DNA from: Saccoglossus kowalevskii
Lineage: Eukaryota > Hemichordata > Enteropneusta > Harrimaniidae
Reading direction: 5' to 3'
DNA: 23,222 nucleotides
Assembly (NCBI RefSeq): GCF_000003605.2
Contig: NW_003131859.1
Coordinates: 412,327-435,548, forward strand
Part shown: piece by piece, positions 1 to 9,625 of the stretch
How the letters are laid out: the number at the start of each line of letters is the position of its first letter
Numbering within the stretch: position 1 is the stretch's first letter
Notes under the pieces: model-generated
The model's database searches: none
Seen by the model: the letters and a program-made list of their open reading frames with translations, nothing else
What the model was told of the DNA's origin: nothing
Program-made: the position numbers and the translations under genes

Positions 1-115
1 GATGCCGTGGGCCGGTGACCGCTATACAATTTAAAATCAGTTTGCATTGTTTACTATAGCTGTTTACAGTGTTCTAATCATTACGATTTACTTATTTTTT
101 TTGCTTCCATTCTAG

Positions 116-295
116 ATAATTATGCTCAGTGATGTAAAATTGAAGCGATGACTGAATGAACGAACCTTGGCTGGCGAAGATGTATCTGGAAGTGTACACA
201 TTTGTTGGAAGTGAAAAACATATTCAATGTAATGACAAAAATTGTAAAATGCTGTGGAATTTCTTTTGCAAATAAAAATATACTAGCAATTTTCT
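116..295 (+). other. probable 3'-terminal exon (mostly 3' UTR) of a gene entering from the left
   Basis: A strong polypyrimidine tract followed by TCTAG ends at 115, an excellent + strand acceptor. The following 180 bases hold stops in every frame within about 36 bases. One frame gives a short C-terminus ending LSDVKLKR before TGA, another ends after four codons. An AATAAA lies at 271-276, followed by AT-rich sequence, as expected for a cleavage site near 290-300. A GTGACC at about 15 could be the donor of the preceding exon, giving a 101-bp intron. The product cannot be identified because nearly all the coding part is outside the window. Confidence 0.4.
271..276 (+). terminator. polyadenylation signal AATAAA
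   Basis: AATAAA lies about 155 bases into the putative terminal exon that starts at 116, with AT-rich sequence downstream. It is a match to the canonical signal only; no transcript evidence is available. Confidence 0.4.
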
Positions 296-300
296 ATTAA

Positions 301-601
301 TGGTTTATTCAAGTGGGCAAAATATAATGTATAGATAGATTGCCCGTATACACTGAAAAGTAAGCAACCGACAGCCTGTATAAAAGGGGGTCTGTGATTG
401 GCTGTTACTTACGCGAGATTTGAACGGGACTTACATAGGCGTCGGATCAGATGTAGGTAGGGCGGAATTTTAAAAAAATCAAAGTAAAATAATAAATAAA
501 AAGGGCATTAATAACAAAAGTAATGAAAAATAAAATTAAAATAAGTTTATAGCTAAAATAATTAAAGCCCGCACACTACATCAGATTTTAATCAGATTGG
601 T
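301..601. other. non-coding spacer
   Basis: No open frame of note. A short less AT-rich patch at about 380-465 contains an ATTGG (CCAAT-box type) motif, but no coding exon follows it. The rest is A/T-rich and leads into the 58-bp tandem array. Confidence 0.5.
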
Positions 602-1040
602 GTTACACTAATTGGTTGACAATACAAATGCAAGTAGTGTACAGTCTTGTAGAACTAGCGTTACACTAATTGATTGACAATACCAATGCAAGTAGTGTAC
701 AGTCTTGTAGAACTAGTGTTACACTAATTGGTTGACAATACAAATGCAAGGAGTGTACAGTCTTGTAGAACTAGCGTTACACTAATTGATTGACAATACC
801 AATGCAAGTAGTGTACAGTCTTGTAGAACTAGTGTTACACTAATTGGTTGACAATACAAATGCAAGTAGTGTACAGTCTTGTAGAACTAGCGTTACACTA
901 ATTGATTGACAATACCAATGCAAGTAGTGTACAGTCTTGTAGAACTAGTGTTACACTAATTGGTTGACAATACCAATGCAAAGAGTGTACAGTCTTGTAG
1001 AACTAGTGTTACACTAATTAGTTGACAATACCAACGCAAG
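602..1040. repeat. 58-bp tandem repeat with 116-bp dimeric higher-order structure
   Basis: Seven full units start at 602, 660, 718, 776, 834, 892 and 950, each beginning GTTACACTAATT, and a truncated eighth starts at 1008. Units 1 to 6 alternate between type A (GGTTGACAATACAAATG, ending CTAGCG) and type B (GATTGACAATACCAATG, ending CTAGTG), so the real period of homogenisation is 116 bp. Unit 7 is a hybrid (GGTT with ACCAATG). There are no unique spacers, so this is a minisatellite and not a spacer-type array. It does not encode a continuous protein. Confidence 0.95.
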
Positions 1041-2668
1041 TTGAGTTTTAATTTGCTACTCTCATACAATGAAAAAACAAGCACAATCGTCAGATAGATT
1101 TTCATAATTTATTATTACAAGATCGTATTGCGAGCAACTTATTCTAGAAAACAGACCAACAAGGAGATTGAGTTGGCCAGATTTAAAGTTACATAAATAC
1201 TTGCAACATTTCCAAATCAATGTACAAAAATACAGTCGCTATAAAAGAAGGTAAATATTTTATTGTACCGATCTCTGAATTTCTTCAGACCACTTAAACG
1301 ACACAAGCAGTAATTTTATTTTATCTATGCAATTAAACAAAAAAACCTGTTTAATACTTGAACGACGAAAGAAATATGCCTATGCTGCTCGCAAGTTTCT
1401 CACCGACTGAATGCCACAATGCATTATCAAGGATATACAAGACAGGCCTACGCTCTTCTAACTACCATGTAGAGCAGTCGTTTAGTGTGCTTCAATCAAA
1501 CCCATTTCTAACCAAAAGCTTTACGGAATGCAGTTGGCGCTTACAGGTCTAATTGCGTAAACTGAAACTAGCAAATTCATTGCTGCATTCAAGCAGGCAT
1601 GTATAAAATGCTTCGCGATTCAGCACAAACATTATTCAAAGACTACCTTTCCCAGAAAGATGTGGGCGAGATCTTCATCCCATTTCACGCACTTGTATAC
1701 CTTCATCTTATAAATCATCAATCAATTTTTGATAGATGAATCATGTTGACTTTAGGTGAAAGGTCATGCTACTTTATTATTTGTAGTGATCCAGAAGTGA
1801 AGTAGCAGTTTTGGTAGTTATCCAGATAACTAAACTGACATGCATTCATAGCTGAAGTAAAAAAACCTTGCCTTTTGTATATCAACAAAACCTTCAATAA
1901 AGCAGTCACTTGCGCATGCTTCAGATGGCCATAGCATGTCATTGCTTACAAACAAGTGTCTACCCATGACCTTTGCGTTTTTAGCGCGTGTTGTTATCGT
2001 CGGTTGGGACTCAATTCTCATCCGTGCACACAGGTGGCGACCCTCTCGCTTTAAAGTCTGAGTAATTAGACATAAACCAAAACACGACTGAAAATACTCC
2101 CGTAAAATGAGATAAACGACAAATTCTAGGTTCAAATTCTACTGCACAATACTTGTTTATTTAATTAGAATCAGAGTTTGTTCTTCTCTGGGTTATACAT
2201 TTAGTCCACAGACAAGATATTTAATATGCAAATAAACTTAAATTTACTTTAAAGGGGCTATTATTGCAAATATTTTGTTTTCTAGTGATTTTGCTTAAAA
2301 ACACTGTACGAGTTATTATAAAATGTGTTACCTACCTACATAGCAATTTGATGTAATCATGAATATGCAAGGTGTGTCTATTTCAAATTCTCTACATATG
2401 GCTAATTTAAGGTAATTTAATAGTGCTTTTATATCGAATAACATCATAAAATGATCAAGTTCTCCATATTGTGATGTCGCATTTAAACCTATTTAGAAAA
2501 AAATTTGAATTTGTTTTGAAAAATAAAAAATGAAACTGGTTTGTATTCACATAAGATTATTATATATAAATTATTGAACTCCTATTTTTAAAACATTTTA
2601 ACTGATTATAGTAAAATTGACTGTCTCCATTCTTACAATCTAACGATAGTATCAGATATGTACTATTA
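1041..2668. other. non-coding stretch, no gene recognised
   Basis: Short ORFs at 1358-1552 (+, 64 codons) and 1830-2135 (-, 101 codons) show no domain I recognise, no convincing splice sites and no coding-like composition. The minus-strand ORF lies in a slightly more GC-rich patch (about 1910-2060) and could be a decayed repeat. Otherwise AT-rich sequence. Confidence 0.4.
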
Positions 2669-2882
2669 ATACTGTAGAATACTTTATTTTCGCTTGGAAT
2701 TTATTTTCGCTATTTTCGCTGAAGGGATGATTCTGTGAAAATAAAATCCAGCGAATATACTTTTTTTCCTATATTTCACATTAAACTCATAAAAAATCAG
2801 TGAAAATAAATTCCATACAAAATCCTCAAAAAGCCTTTTCAGCAAAAATTAATTCCAGCGAAAATAAAGTATTCCACAGTAT
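2669..2882. mobile_element. MITE-like palindromic element with about 40-bp terminal inverted repeats
   Basis: The left end (from 2669, ATACTGTAGAATACTTTATT) and the reverse complement of the right end (to 2882, ATACTGTGGAATACTTTATT) match over roughly 40 bases with a few differences. Both continue through the same TTTTCGCT...GGAATT motif. The interior repeats GCGAAAATAAA-type words in both directions. Length 214 bp, no ORF. Flanking TA-rich bases are compatible with a TA target duplication, but AT-rich surroundings make that uncertain. Non-autonomous DNA transposon is the simplest reading. Confidence 0.75.
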
Positions 2883-3655
2883 ATAGCTGAAGGGTAATTA
2901 CATTGTAGATATTCATCTACACAAACAAAAAGCATGTATAAAGTGTCAATGATTTGATCAAACTGCTGAAAAATATGCATTTGAAACAATTATGTAAATT
3001 AGCTAATTAAAATGCACAGATTGATGCCAAACATTCAACAACACACACAGTATATGGTGTAATAAAAACAGTATGCATGTACTTGAGAAAGCTACTGTGT
3101 GAAAAACGTACTGAATGTAGTTAATTAGTATGCAAATTACCTAATTAACATGCACATACTTGTATTAAAATCAAATCAGGTCTGTAGTTTATCACAGTGT
3201 ATCTAATTACATTCCCTTCCATCCAGTGTTCTCGAGATATTTGTGGAGTTTTGAGGCATCCATCCAGAGACAGACATCAGTACGAGATTGACTCCTGTTG
3301 CGCTCTGCATAGTTACTCAAAATAAGTTAGCAAGGACAGGATTTAACATCACAAATATTACTTCAGTCTATCAGGCAAAAGATAATGACGACAACCTTGA
3401 CAGACTTTTAGCAAGGATTGTTCCATTGCTATCCAACGACAACGACAACAGACAGACTTTTTCTCAAACTTTGGAACCCAGACTAAATATTAGCATGTAT
3501 AATGACAACATCGCTGATGAATGATGTTTTTCAAGTTTTAAACCACTAGATATGGCCATGCAAAAGAACTTATTACAATATGAACGACAGACACCTGCCC
3601 CAAATTTGTATCTATCCCTCCTAATAAGGGCAAGATAACAAATAAATAACCACTG
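2883..3655. other. USPL1 downstream / 3' UTR region with a possible decayed repeat
   Basis: This lies directly 3' of the USPL1 stop codon on the minus strand. I find no canonical minus-strand AATAAA or ATTAAA here; the closest variant is GATAAA at about 3188-3193. A + strand ORF (3288-3524, 78 codons) has no recognised domain. The stretch 3220-3300, with CCATCCAGTGTTCTCGAGAT followed by CATCCATCCAGAGACAGACA, reads like an interspersed repeat fragment. Confidence 0.4.
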
Positions 3656-4989
3656 TCAGCTTCCTAAAGTAGCAATCTCATCCATGATTTCATCCATCAG
3701 TCTGGACGCTTTAGACGCATCATCCGAGAAGAAAGACGAGAGAAATCCTTCATCAATTGGGCTAGACAGTCGAGAACTCTCTGCAGACAGAGCACCATCC
3801 GTAATGTCTAAAGCTCTACAAAGTTCGTCTTGGATGCTGTGGATTGCATCATCACGTGAAGACACAGAACTGCACTCTGAAACAGTACTTGGGCTGCTCT
3901 GATCTGAAAAAGATATACTTCCGCATCTGCTGGGTCGCACTGAATTCGGTTTCATGCTTGTACTTTTCAGTGGTAACTCTTTCGGAATCTCTATCAGAAG
4001 AGTCGACTGACTTTTTGGATTGTAGCAAGCTCTGCTGGTATTCTTTACTGCCACATTAGGGAGTGCACTTGCATCTGACTTTGACACATTCTTGCAAGCA
4101 AGGTACCCTGCAAACTCCTTTTTGTGACCAACCTTTGTTAAGCTCACCGTTCTGCTGGTACTGAACGTTGGAACAATCTTCGCTGAAGATTGCAACGTGG
4201 CAGGAGTGGTCGGTGCACGCACAACCGAACCTGTTCTTGGGGTAGATATGGTTATGCGATCACTCTTTTTGTTCAAGCTACTCATGATCAAGTCCATATT
4301 CAATTGCGTTGATTTTTTTGAGGTTGGCTCTTTTAAATTGGTTTGTTTGCTTGACGCATGACTATTTGACATGATCTTGTTTTTTTCAAACTTAGCGTTA
4401 CCAGACGTTGTGTTTTTGTCTCCTCCAATTGGCAGTGTTTGTATATTTGGAGCATTCTTTCTCACAGTGACAATGACCTCCTTCCCAGTATATGACGTAA
4501 TAAAATTGTCACGTAGATAAGATTTTTCTATATGCATAGATGAAATCGCTTTTCGATTACTTGATATAGAAATAGTGTTTGTTGTTTCAGGGGAAACAAG
4601 TTTAACGTTATGTGAACCCTGAGTTGAAGTTGTGGGATTTGTGTGCTGGCGAAGCTTCCCATTTGCCGCGTGTGGTGATGTTGAGATCGCACTGGCTGAT
4701 GAAACAGCATTGAGTTTAGAAACCGATGTGGGCAAACTATCTGTAAGTATAGGAGAAACCATTGCAGTACTTGATTCTTTAACACAAGTATTTTTACAAT
4801 TATTAGTTTTATGACAATCAAGCAGTTGGTCGGTTGTAACTTTGTGCTGTGGTACAATTCGTGATGATCCTCCTGTGTCCTGTCGTTCCCATAGCACCAT
4901 GTGTATTTCATTTGGTTTAATGTTTGGTAGTTCTTTACTCCACTGACAGAGAGGTGAATCCAAGTCATCACACTTCAACCAGCAATCAC
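3656..4989 (-). CDS. USPL1: USPL1 terminal coding exon 5 (catalytic Asp, disordered tail)
   Basis: The acceptor GTTGCAG ends at 4990. The first two bases finish codon 442, then DCWLKCDDLDSP supplies Asp449. NEIHMVLWERQD (about 470-481) is the last strand of the protease fold. Residues from about 482 to 885 are Ser/Thr/Lys-rich with few hydrophobics. The extreme C-terminus is an acidic/hydrophobic helix-like segment (DEGFLSSFFSDDA, MDEIMDEIATL) of unknown role, perhaps a short interaction motif. The stop codon is at 3656-3658. Confidence 0.92.
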
Positions 4990-7900
4990 CTGCAACGAAA
5001 AGAAATTATAAACTATGAAAAAGATTCTGTGCTGCAGATAGTGATTACATATGCACTATTTCTTATGTACTCGGGATGGCTCAATAGCATACTTAAACAT
5101 CACTGCATTCGATAGACAGACCATACTTGTGGGTATTATTGCACCCAAGTTGGCATAATTCAGTTCAGTTCAATTAGTGAATGTGGAAGTGGACTCAAAA
5201 TGGAAAACTCCTGTAATCCATCCAAGATTGTAAAACTAAGAACCAGTTTCACAGAACCATGTTTCATGATAGGTACCTTGCATTTTAGAATTAACTTAAG
5301 TCATAAAAGATGCATTACTCTTAAGAGCTCTAATATCTGGGTATTTTAAACAACAATATGAGGCAGATATTGGGATGGTAGCCCTCATGTGGCTCGGCAG
5401 CATGGGTGGGAGTCAGCCATAGAGGGCACCATCAAGACTTACTTTAAGCAAATAATCACTTACTTTCAATATCTCTGCACCACGCTATAAAATGGTTATC
5501 TCTGTACTCCACCACACTCGTTATTACATATTCCCACTCGTCATGAGTAAACGTATATTGACTGCAGTCAGCTGAAGGTAAACCCTCTACAAAATGCATC
5601 ACAATGCACGGAGGTAGCCTGAAATGAGGATAAAACAAATAATACATCTGTCACCGTAACGCCACAAGTTACAGCGTGCAGTAACTTTGTGGTATTTTAC
5701 GGGGTATTTTTATCCTACCATATTAGGAAAACCAATTCCATATATGGAATGATTACGCACATAAACGTCCTTTAATAATAAAAACAAAACGTGGCTGCCA
5801 CTAGGGTTTGACCGCACTCCACACAATGAAGTTCGCTGATTCTGTTCTAAACATTTTGTCCAGGCATGTAGCTGATACCAAAATCACCCACAAAATGGCC
5901 ACCTGTCAGACATTTTGATTCAGATTAGAGTACTGGTAATAAGAGAAACAAGGTCCGTGCATGCCCAAGAATAAATTAATATTCAAGAATAGTTTATGGT
6001 GCATTTTTAAAACTAAATTGGCCTCTAACCAGCCATCTGAACTGCCAAATTAATGTAATGTTTATGTTAATTTACATAAACTCTTAATATTTTAATTTGT
6101 ATTCCTTCCCAATACATTTCACCAATACATGACTACAGGAATTATACGCCCTTGAATTTGTGCAACCTGTAAGCTCTTACCTGTCGTATTTCATTGTACT
6201 TTTCTGACCTGTCGTATTGCACCGATAACAAGGTCTCAGAAAACCAGGTTGATATAAATTAAAATCATCACATACATTGGGAAAAGTTGGCAACATTTTC
6301 TCATGGCTGAAAAAAGAAAGAATTGTGCAAGTTGTTATGACTAATGTTATAATTCTTGGTTTATTTTGTGGAAGGAGGCAAAAGTTTACATTAAGTGTTC
6401 AAAATGCTAAGCACAAATAAAATTAATTGAGCAACTGTATTTTCATGTGGACTGTTGTCCATTGTGGTAATCCCACTGGACAATCGGGTATTTCTCACTA
6501 TTGTAAAGACAGCATAAATGCACAATGAATTTATTTTCAAAAATTCGAAACAGATATATATTATCCAAGATAACTAGCTTTAGATGTTATTCTTGAGATC
6601 ACAGATCAAACAGTAGGTTAAAAACACAAAGCACTTTTTTACACACTGATTGACCACCATCCATCCCCAAGTGTTTTGTTTTTATTTGACATCTAGTACA
6701 CTTTAAACAGATTACTGGAAATTTAGCTGCATAAAAAGTTTGGAAAAGACATCCTTAAGACCCCCGCTCCTAACCTTAATTCTGACCCTAACCCTTCAAA
6801 ATCCCATAATGTAATTGTGTATGCCCGGCCCCTCAAGAGAGAGACAACAGTGACAATAATTGTCCAGAACTGTCGCCTGGCACCAAAAAAAACATTTAAA
6901 AAAAAATAAATAAAATTCATCAAGATTCAAGAACACTTACTGATTGACTTGTTTATAGTTGCATTTCTGACACACAAAGTCCCAGTGGTATTTTAGAAGA
7001 AACAAATCCTGGACAGCAGTATTTTGTTTCAGCAGTAGTGGCAGTGCAAATACTGGACTTTCTGCCTGACCACTTCGGCATCTCATCTTGGGTTTTAACG
7101 AGGACCACACCTTGTGTTGTACATCAGCAAGTAGTTTATTCACCTTTCCAAATTCAGCTCCCTTCGTATCACCTTGGGGCATGAGCCCAATCGCTTTATT
7201 GTAAGTATCGCACAATTCTTTTACGAGTGACTTTCCGGATACTTTCAACTGTTTTAAACTCTTCTGTAAAGTTCTATTATGGGCTAACAAGCATAAGAGA
7301 ACATCAAGCCAGCAGAGAGCGTCCCTGTTCTGCCATTGCAAAGCAGCCTGCATATTTATCCTATACCCTGTTTTACTATTAGTCTGTTCTAATCCTTGAG
7401 ACTTCTCTCCCGAAACATAACCTTTAAAGTCCTTCCTTCTAAATGGTTTCTTCTCAACCGGGATACTATTAGAAGCACTCATACGAACAGTATTTGTACT
7501 TTCCGCACTAGACACAGGTGACGCGTCAGTTGATGCAAGATAGTCGTTACTCTGGTCAGATGGGAACTGAACTATATTGTCAACACTAGGAACAGTACAT
7601 TCTGTCTCCGTATTGGTGGGTGTCTCAAAGGTGTCATTGTTCAACATTTCTAATAGATCATCCAACTCGCTGGTGGTTACCACACTAGATACATCGGACA
7701 CAGATGGGACCTCACTGCATACACTTCCAGGACCTTTAGCGAGTTTCTTGTTTCTAAAACTTATCTCTTCAACCCCTCTTTTCCTTTTCTTCCGCTTTAC
7801 ATTGGCAATTTCTGATGCCTTTCTCTGGATAAGGATATTAGCAGATGACATGGTTCCCAAGGGGTAAGGACACTGAAAAAAAACAATGCAGAAAAAGAAA

Positions 7901-9086
7901 GTTATCAAAAATATGCAAGACGATAATATTCAAATCTAAATGGTATTACCAAAGAGACGAGTGAAGTACTGAAAAATCAAGTACTTCAAAACTACTTTGT
8001 GTTGCAGTCGCAAAAAATGTTGCGCATATCAAACGTTCCATACATCGAACACCACATTGCATATATAGAACACCATGTTGTGTATATAGAACACCATGTT
8101 GCCTATATCGAACACCATGTTGCCTATATCGAACACCATGTTGCGTATATAGAACACCATGTTGCCTATATCGAACACCACATTGTGTATATTGAACACC
8201 ACATTGCCTATATCGAACACCACATTGTGTATATAGAACACCATGTTGCCTATATCGAACACCACATTGCCTATATGGAACACCATGTTGCGTATATTGA
8301 ACACCACATTGCTTATATTGAACACCACATTGTGTATATTGAACACCACATTGCCTATATTGAACACCACATTGTGAATATTGAACACCACATTGCCTAT
8401 ATGATCGAACACCACATTGCCTATATCAAACACCACATTGTGTATATTGAACACCACATTGCCTATATCGAACACCACATTGTGTATATTGAACACCACA
8501 TTGCCTATATTGAACACCACATTGCCTATATCGAACACCACATTGTGTATATAGAACACCATGTTGCCTATATCGAACACCACATTGCCTATATGGAACA
8601 CCATGTTGCGTATATTGAACACCACATTGCTTATATCGAACACCACATTGTGTATATTGAACACCACATTGCCTATATCGAACACCACATTGCCTATATC
8701 GAACACCACATTGTGTATATCAAACTTGACATATCAAACAAGATGTTGCATATATCAAACAGAACATTGCGTATATCGAACACATTGTGTATTTGAACAC
8801 AACATACATTTTATCTATTTTATTTATTGATAATGTGAAATTCATGTCACAAATATGTACAAGTTTTAACATATTCTCGTATGAAGCACTAAATAAATAT
8901 CAGTCATGTACAATTGTATTTAATTAGTACTGCTCGCTAGTATAAATAAAGTGAAGATGTCAAAACAAAACTCACCTCGCTGTTCTCGCACATAGACAAG
9001 GCTTCCTCCAAATTCACCTGGAACAATTTAATCCTCTTTTTAATCCCCTTTCTTTCACACAGTGGACACCATTGGATTAAATCCAT
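3656..9086 (-). CDS. USPL1: USPL1-like SUMO isopeptidase (peptidase C98), five coding exons, 885 aa
   Basis: USPL1 cleaves SUMO from target proteins and SUMO precursors; in vertebrates it is a Cajal-body protein. Exons 9086-8976, 7872-6941, 6306-6181, 5618-5464 and 4989-3656 join through GT-AG introns with matching phases (0, 2, 2, 1). They total 2658 bp, an 885-residue protein against about 1090 in human. Domains: N-terminal Cys cluster (C7, C10, C33, C38); a basic patch KRKKRKRG near 63-70, a likely NLS; a Ser/Thr-rich linker; the C98 catalytic domain at about 212-475 with Cys224 in ALCWLD, His432 in NHFIAW and Asp449 in WLKCDD. The finger CxxC pairs are C338/C341 and C374/C377. The strong SPVFALPLLLK and MHFVEGLP blocks are family hallmarks from memory. 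The tail (480-885) is low-complexity, probably disordered. ATG 9086 (AATATGG) was chosen over 9104 for its better context. Confidence 0.93.
4990..5463 (-). other. USPL1: USPL1 intron 4
   Basis: Bounded by GTAAGT (5463) and GTTGCAG (4990), 474 bp. No repeat or secondary gene was recognised within it. Confidence 0.85.
5464..5618 (-). CDS. USPL1: USPL1 coding exon 4 (catalytic His)
   Basis: The acceptor CCTCATTTCAG ends at 5619 and the donor is GAAA|GTAAGT at 5463-5462. Encodes LPPCIVMHFVEGLP through FIAWCRDIE (391-441). The MHFVEGLP strand and YVITSVVEYRDNHFIAW, with catalytic His432, are the clearest C98 signatures in the gene. Length 155 bp, phases 2 in and 1 out. Confidence 0.92.
5619..6180 (-). 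other. USPL1: USPL1 intron 3, containing one copy of a dispersed 27-bp word
   Basis: Bounded by GTAAGA (6180) and TTTCAG (5619), 562 bp. Positions 5832-5858 are identical to 13961-13987 over 27 bases (TTCGCTGATTCTGTTC onward), so part of the intron is probably a dispersed repeat fragment. No ORF of interest. Confidence 0.8.
6181..6306 (-). CDS. USPL1: USPL1 coding exon 3 (second CxxC pair), 126 bp
   Basis: Found by completing the missing part of the protease. The acceptor CTTTCTTTTTTCAG ends at 6307 and the donor is GACAG|GTAAGA at 6180-6179. Codon 348 (CA+C) is split with exon 2, and codon 390 (AG+G) with exon 4. It encodes HHEKMLPTF through TMKYDR and includes C374/C377 in the sequence RPCYRCN, which pairs with CQKC of exon 2 as a likely zinc finger. 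It is too short to appear as a long ORF. Confidence 0.88.
6307..6940 (-). other. USPL1: USPL1 intron 2
   Basis: Bounded by GTAAGT (6940) and TTTCAG (6307), 634 bp. Around 6755-6870 it is more GC-rich and on the minus strand contains GGGTTAGGGTCAG and AAGGTTAGG, a few degenerate TTAGGG-like words that are too few and irregular to be telomeric. That patch may be an old repeat. The minus ORF at 6723-6923 has no recognised domain. Confidence 0.8.
6941..7872 (-). CDS. USPL1: USPL1 coding exon 2 (linker, NLS, catalytic Cys, first CxxC)
   Basis: The acceptor TTTTTTTTCAG ends at 7873 and the donor is AATCA|GTAAGT at 6940-6939. Codes residues 38-347 plus two bases of codon 348. It holds the KRKKRKRG basic stretch, an acidic/Ser-rich linker, catalytic Cys224 (DALCWLDVLL), the SPVFALPLLLK block and the CQKC pair C338/C341. 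The first TAA met by simple reading-through is part of the donor, not a real stop. Confidence 0.92.
8033..8730. repeat. 21-bp minisatellite, about 33 copies, in USPL1 intron 1
   Basis: The unit is of the form TATAT(C/T/A)GAACACCA(C/T)(A/G)TTG(C/T)(C/G). Because the period is a multiple of three and lacks stops, several frames on both strands stay open (a + frame repeats YIEHHxA, a minus frame repeats VVFDIGN), which mimics a gene. One unit near 8401 has a 3-bp insertion. A block starting ATTGTGTATATAGAACACCA occurs at 8224 and again at 8542, so about 15 units were duplicated as a 318-bp segment. It lies entirely inside the intron 8975-7873. Confidence 0.95.
8976..9086 (-). CDS. USPL1: USPL1 coding exon 1 (residues 1-37, Cys cluster)
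   Basis: Encodes MDLIQWCPLCERKG through CENSE and ends at GCGAG|GTGAGT (donor 8975-8974), phase 0. The reading frame joins exactly to CPYPLG in the next exon, completing a CxxC...C-x4-C arrangement that resembles the N-terminus of vertebrate USPL1. The frame stays open upstream to the acceptor at 9273 but has no better ATG than 9086; the methionine at 9104 has a weak context. Confidence 0.85.
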
Positions 9087-9272
9087 ATTCACAGCTAGCA
9101 ACATCCACGAGTGCAATTCCTTTCTTGGCAGAAAGTACAGTACTACGACGTAGGCTGTACGTCGATCTCTACGTATTCTGTACGACGCGAGTCTCCGGCC
9201 AATGGCAATGTTATGCAATGAACCACGTGTTCCCCGTGATAGACTTGCATTCTGTCGGTCACAATAGATTAT
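8976..9272 (-). other. USPL1: USPL1 exon carrying 5' UTR and start codon
   Basis: On the minus strand TTACTTTCAAATTGTAG ends at 9273, a good acceptor, so the start-codon exon probably runs 9272-8976. Its first 186 bases are 5' UTR. An upstream ATG at 9250 opens a reading frame of about 35 codons that ends before or near the main start in another frame, a potential uORF. The region is CpG-rich compared with its surroundings. Confidence 0.55.
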
Positions 9273-9534
9273 CTACAATTTGAAAGTAATGTCAGCAATT
9301 TCAGATCGTCTTATTAAATCAGAACGCAACAATATAGGCAGTTAAAAAACAGAGCTATCTGCAACCACCGGGAAATCCCCGGTCATGAATTTACGCCTGG
9401 GTTTGGGGGAATCACGTTAACACGTTTCACAGGTTATTATTCTCCATAGTAAATGCACAAGAGCGAGTGCTCTATCGAGACAATAACTGCAATAATGTAG
9501 TGTATAGATTGGAATTCTAATTGAGCTGACTTAC

Positions 9535-9625
9535 CGTTATCGTCTTCAGTAAATTAACAAAGTATAGGACAATGTGCTTCCATTACTACCGCAGAAACAC
9601 GCCGCCATATTGAACGTGTTGACTG
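9535..9625 (-). other. USPL1: putative non-coding first exon of USPL1
   Basis: Minus-strand sequence from about 9625 passes an ATATGGCGGCG motif and ends at ATAACG|GTAAGT (donor 9534-9533). None of its frames links an ATG to the start-codon exon without a stop, so it would be untranslated. The 5' end is a guess from promoter motifs; splicing to the acceptor at 9273 would leave a 261-bp intron. Confidence 0.45.

Noticed and set aside
602-1040. CRISPR-like array
   Set aside because: Units are contiguous with no unique spacers, and the DNA is eukaryotic.
1830-2135. 101-codon minus-strand ORF as a gene
   Set aside because: No domain, no hydrophobic or charge pattern typical of a protein family, no flanking splice sites; kept only as a note in the non-coding stretch.
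3288-3524. 78-codon + strand ORF as a gene
   Set aside because: No recognised domain or splice context; it overlaps the downstream region of USPL1 and looks like an old repeat.
4528-4971. 147-codon minus-strand ORF
   Set aside because: It is an out-of-frame shadow of the USPL1 terminal exon.
6755-6870. Interstitial telomere (TTAGGG) array
   Set aside because: Only two or three degenerate TTAGGG-like words on the minus strand, irregularly spaced.
7999-8796. 265-codon + strand ORF and the 226-codon antisense ORF
   Set aside because: Both arise from a 21-bp minisatellite with a period divisible by three and no stop in the unit; several frames are open at once and the array lies within a USPL1 intron.
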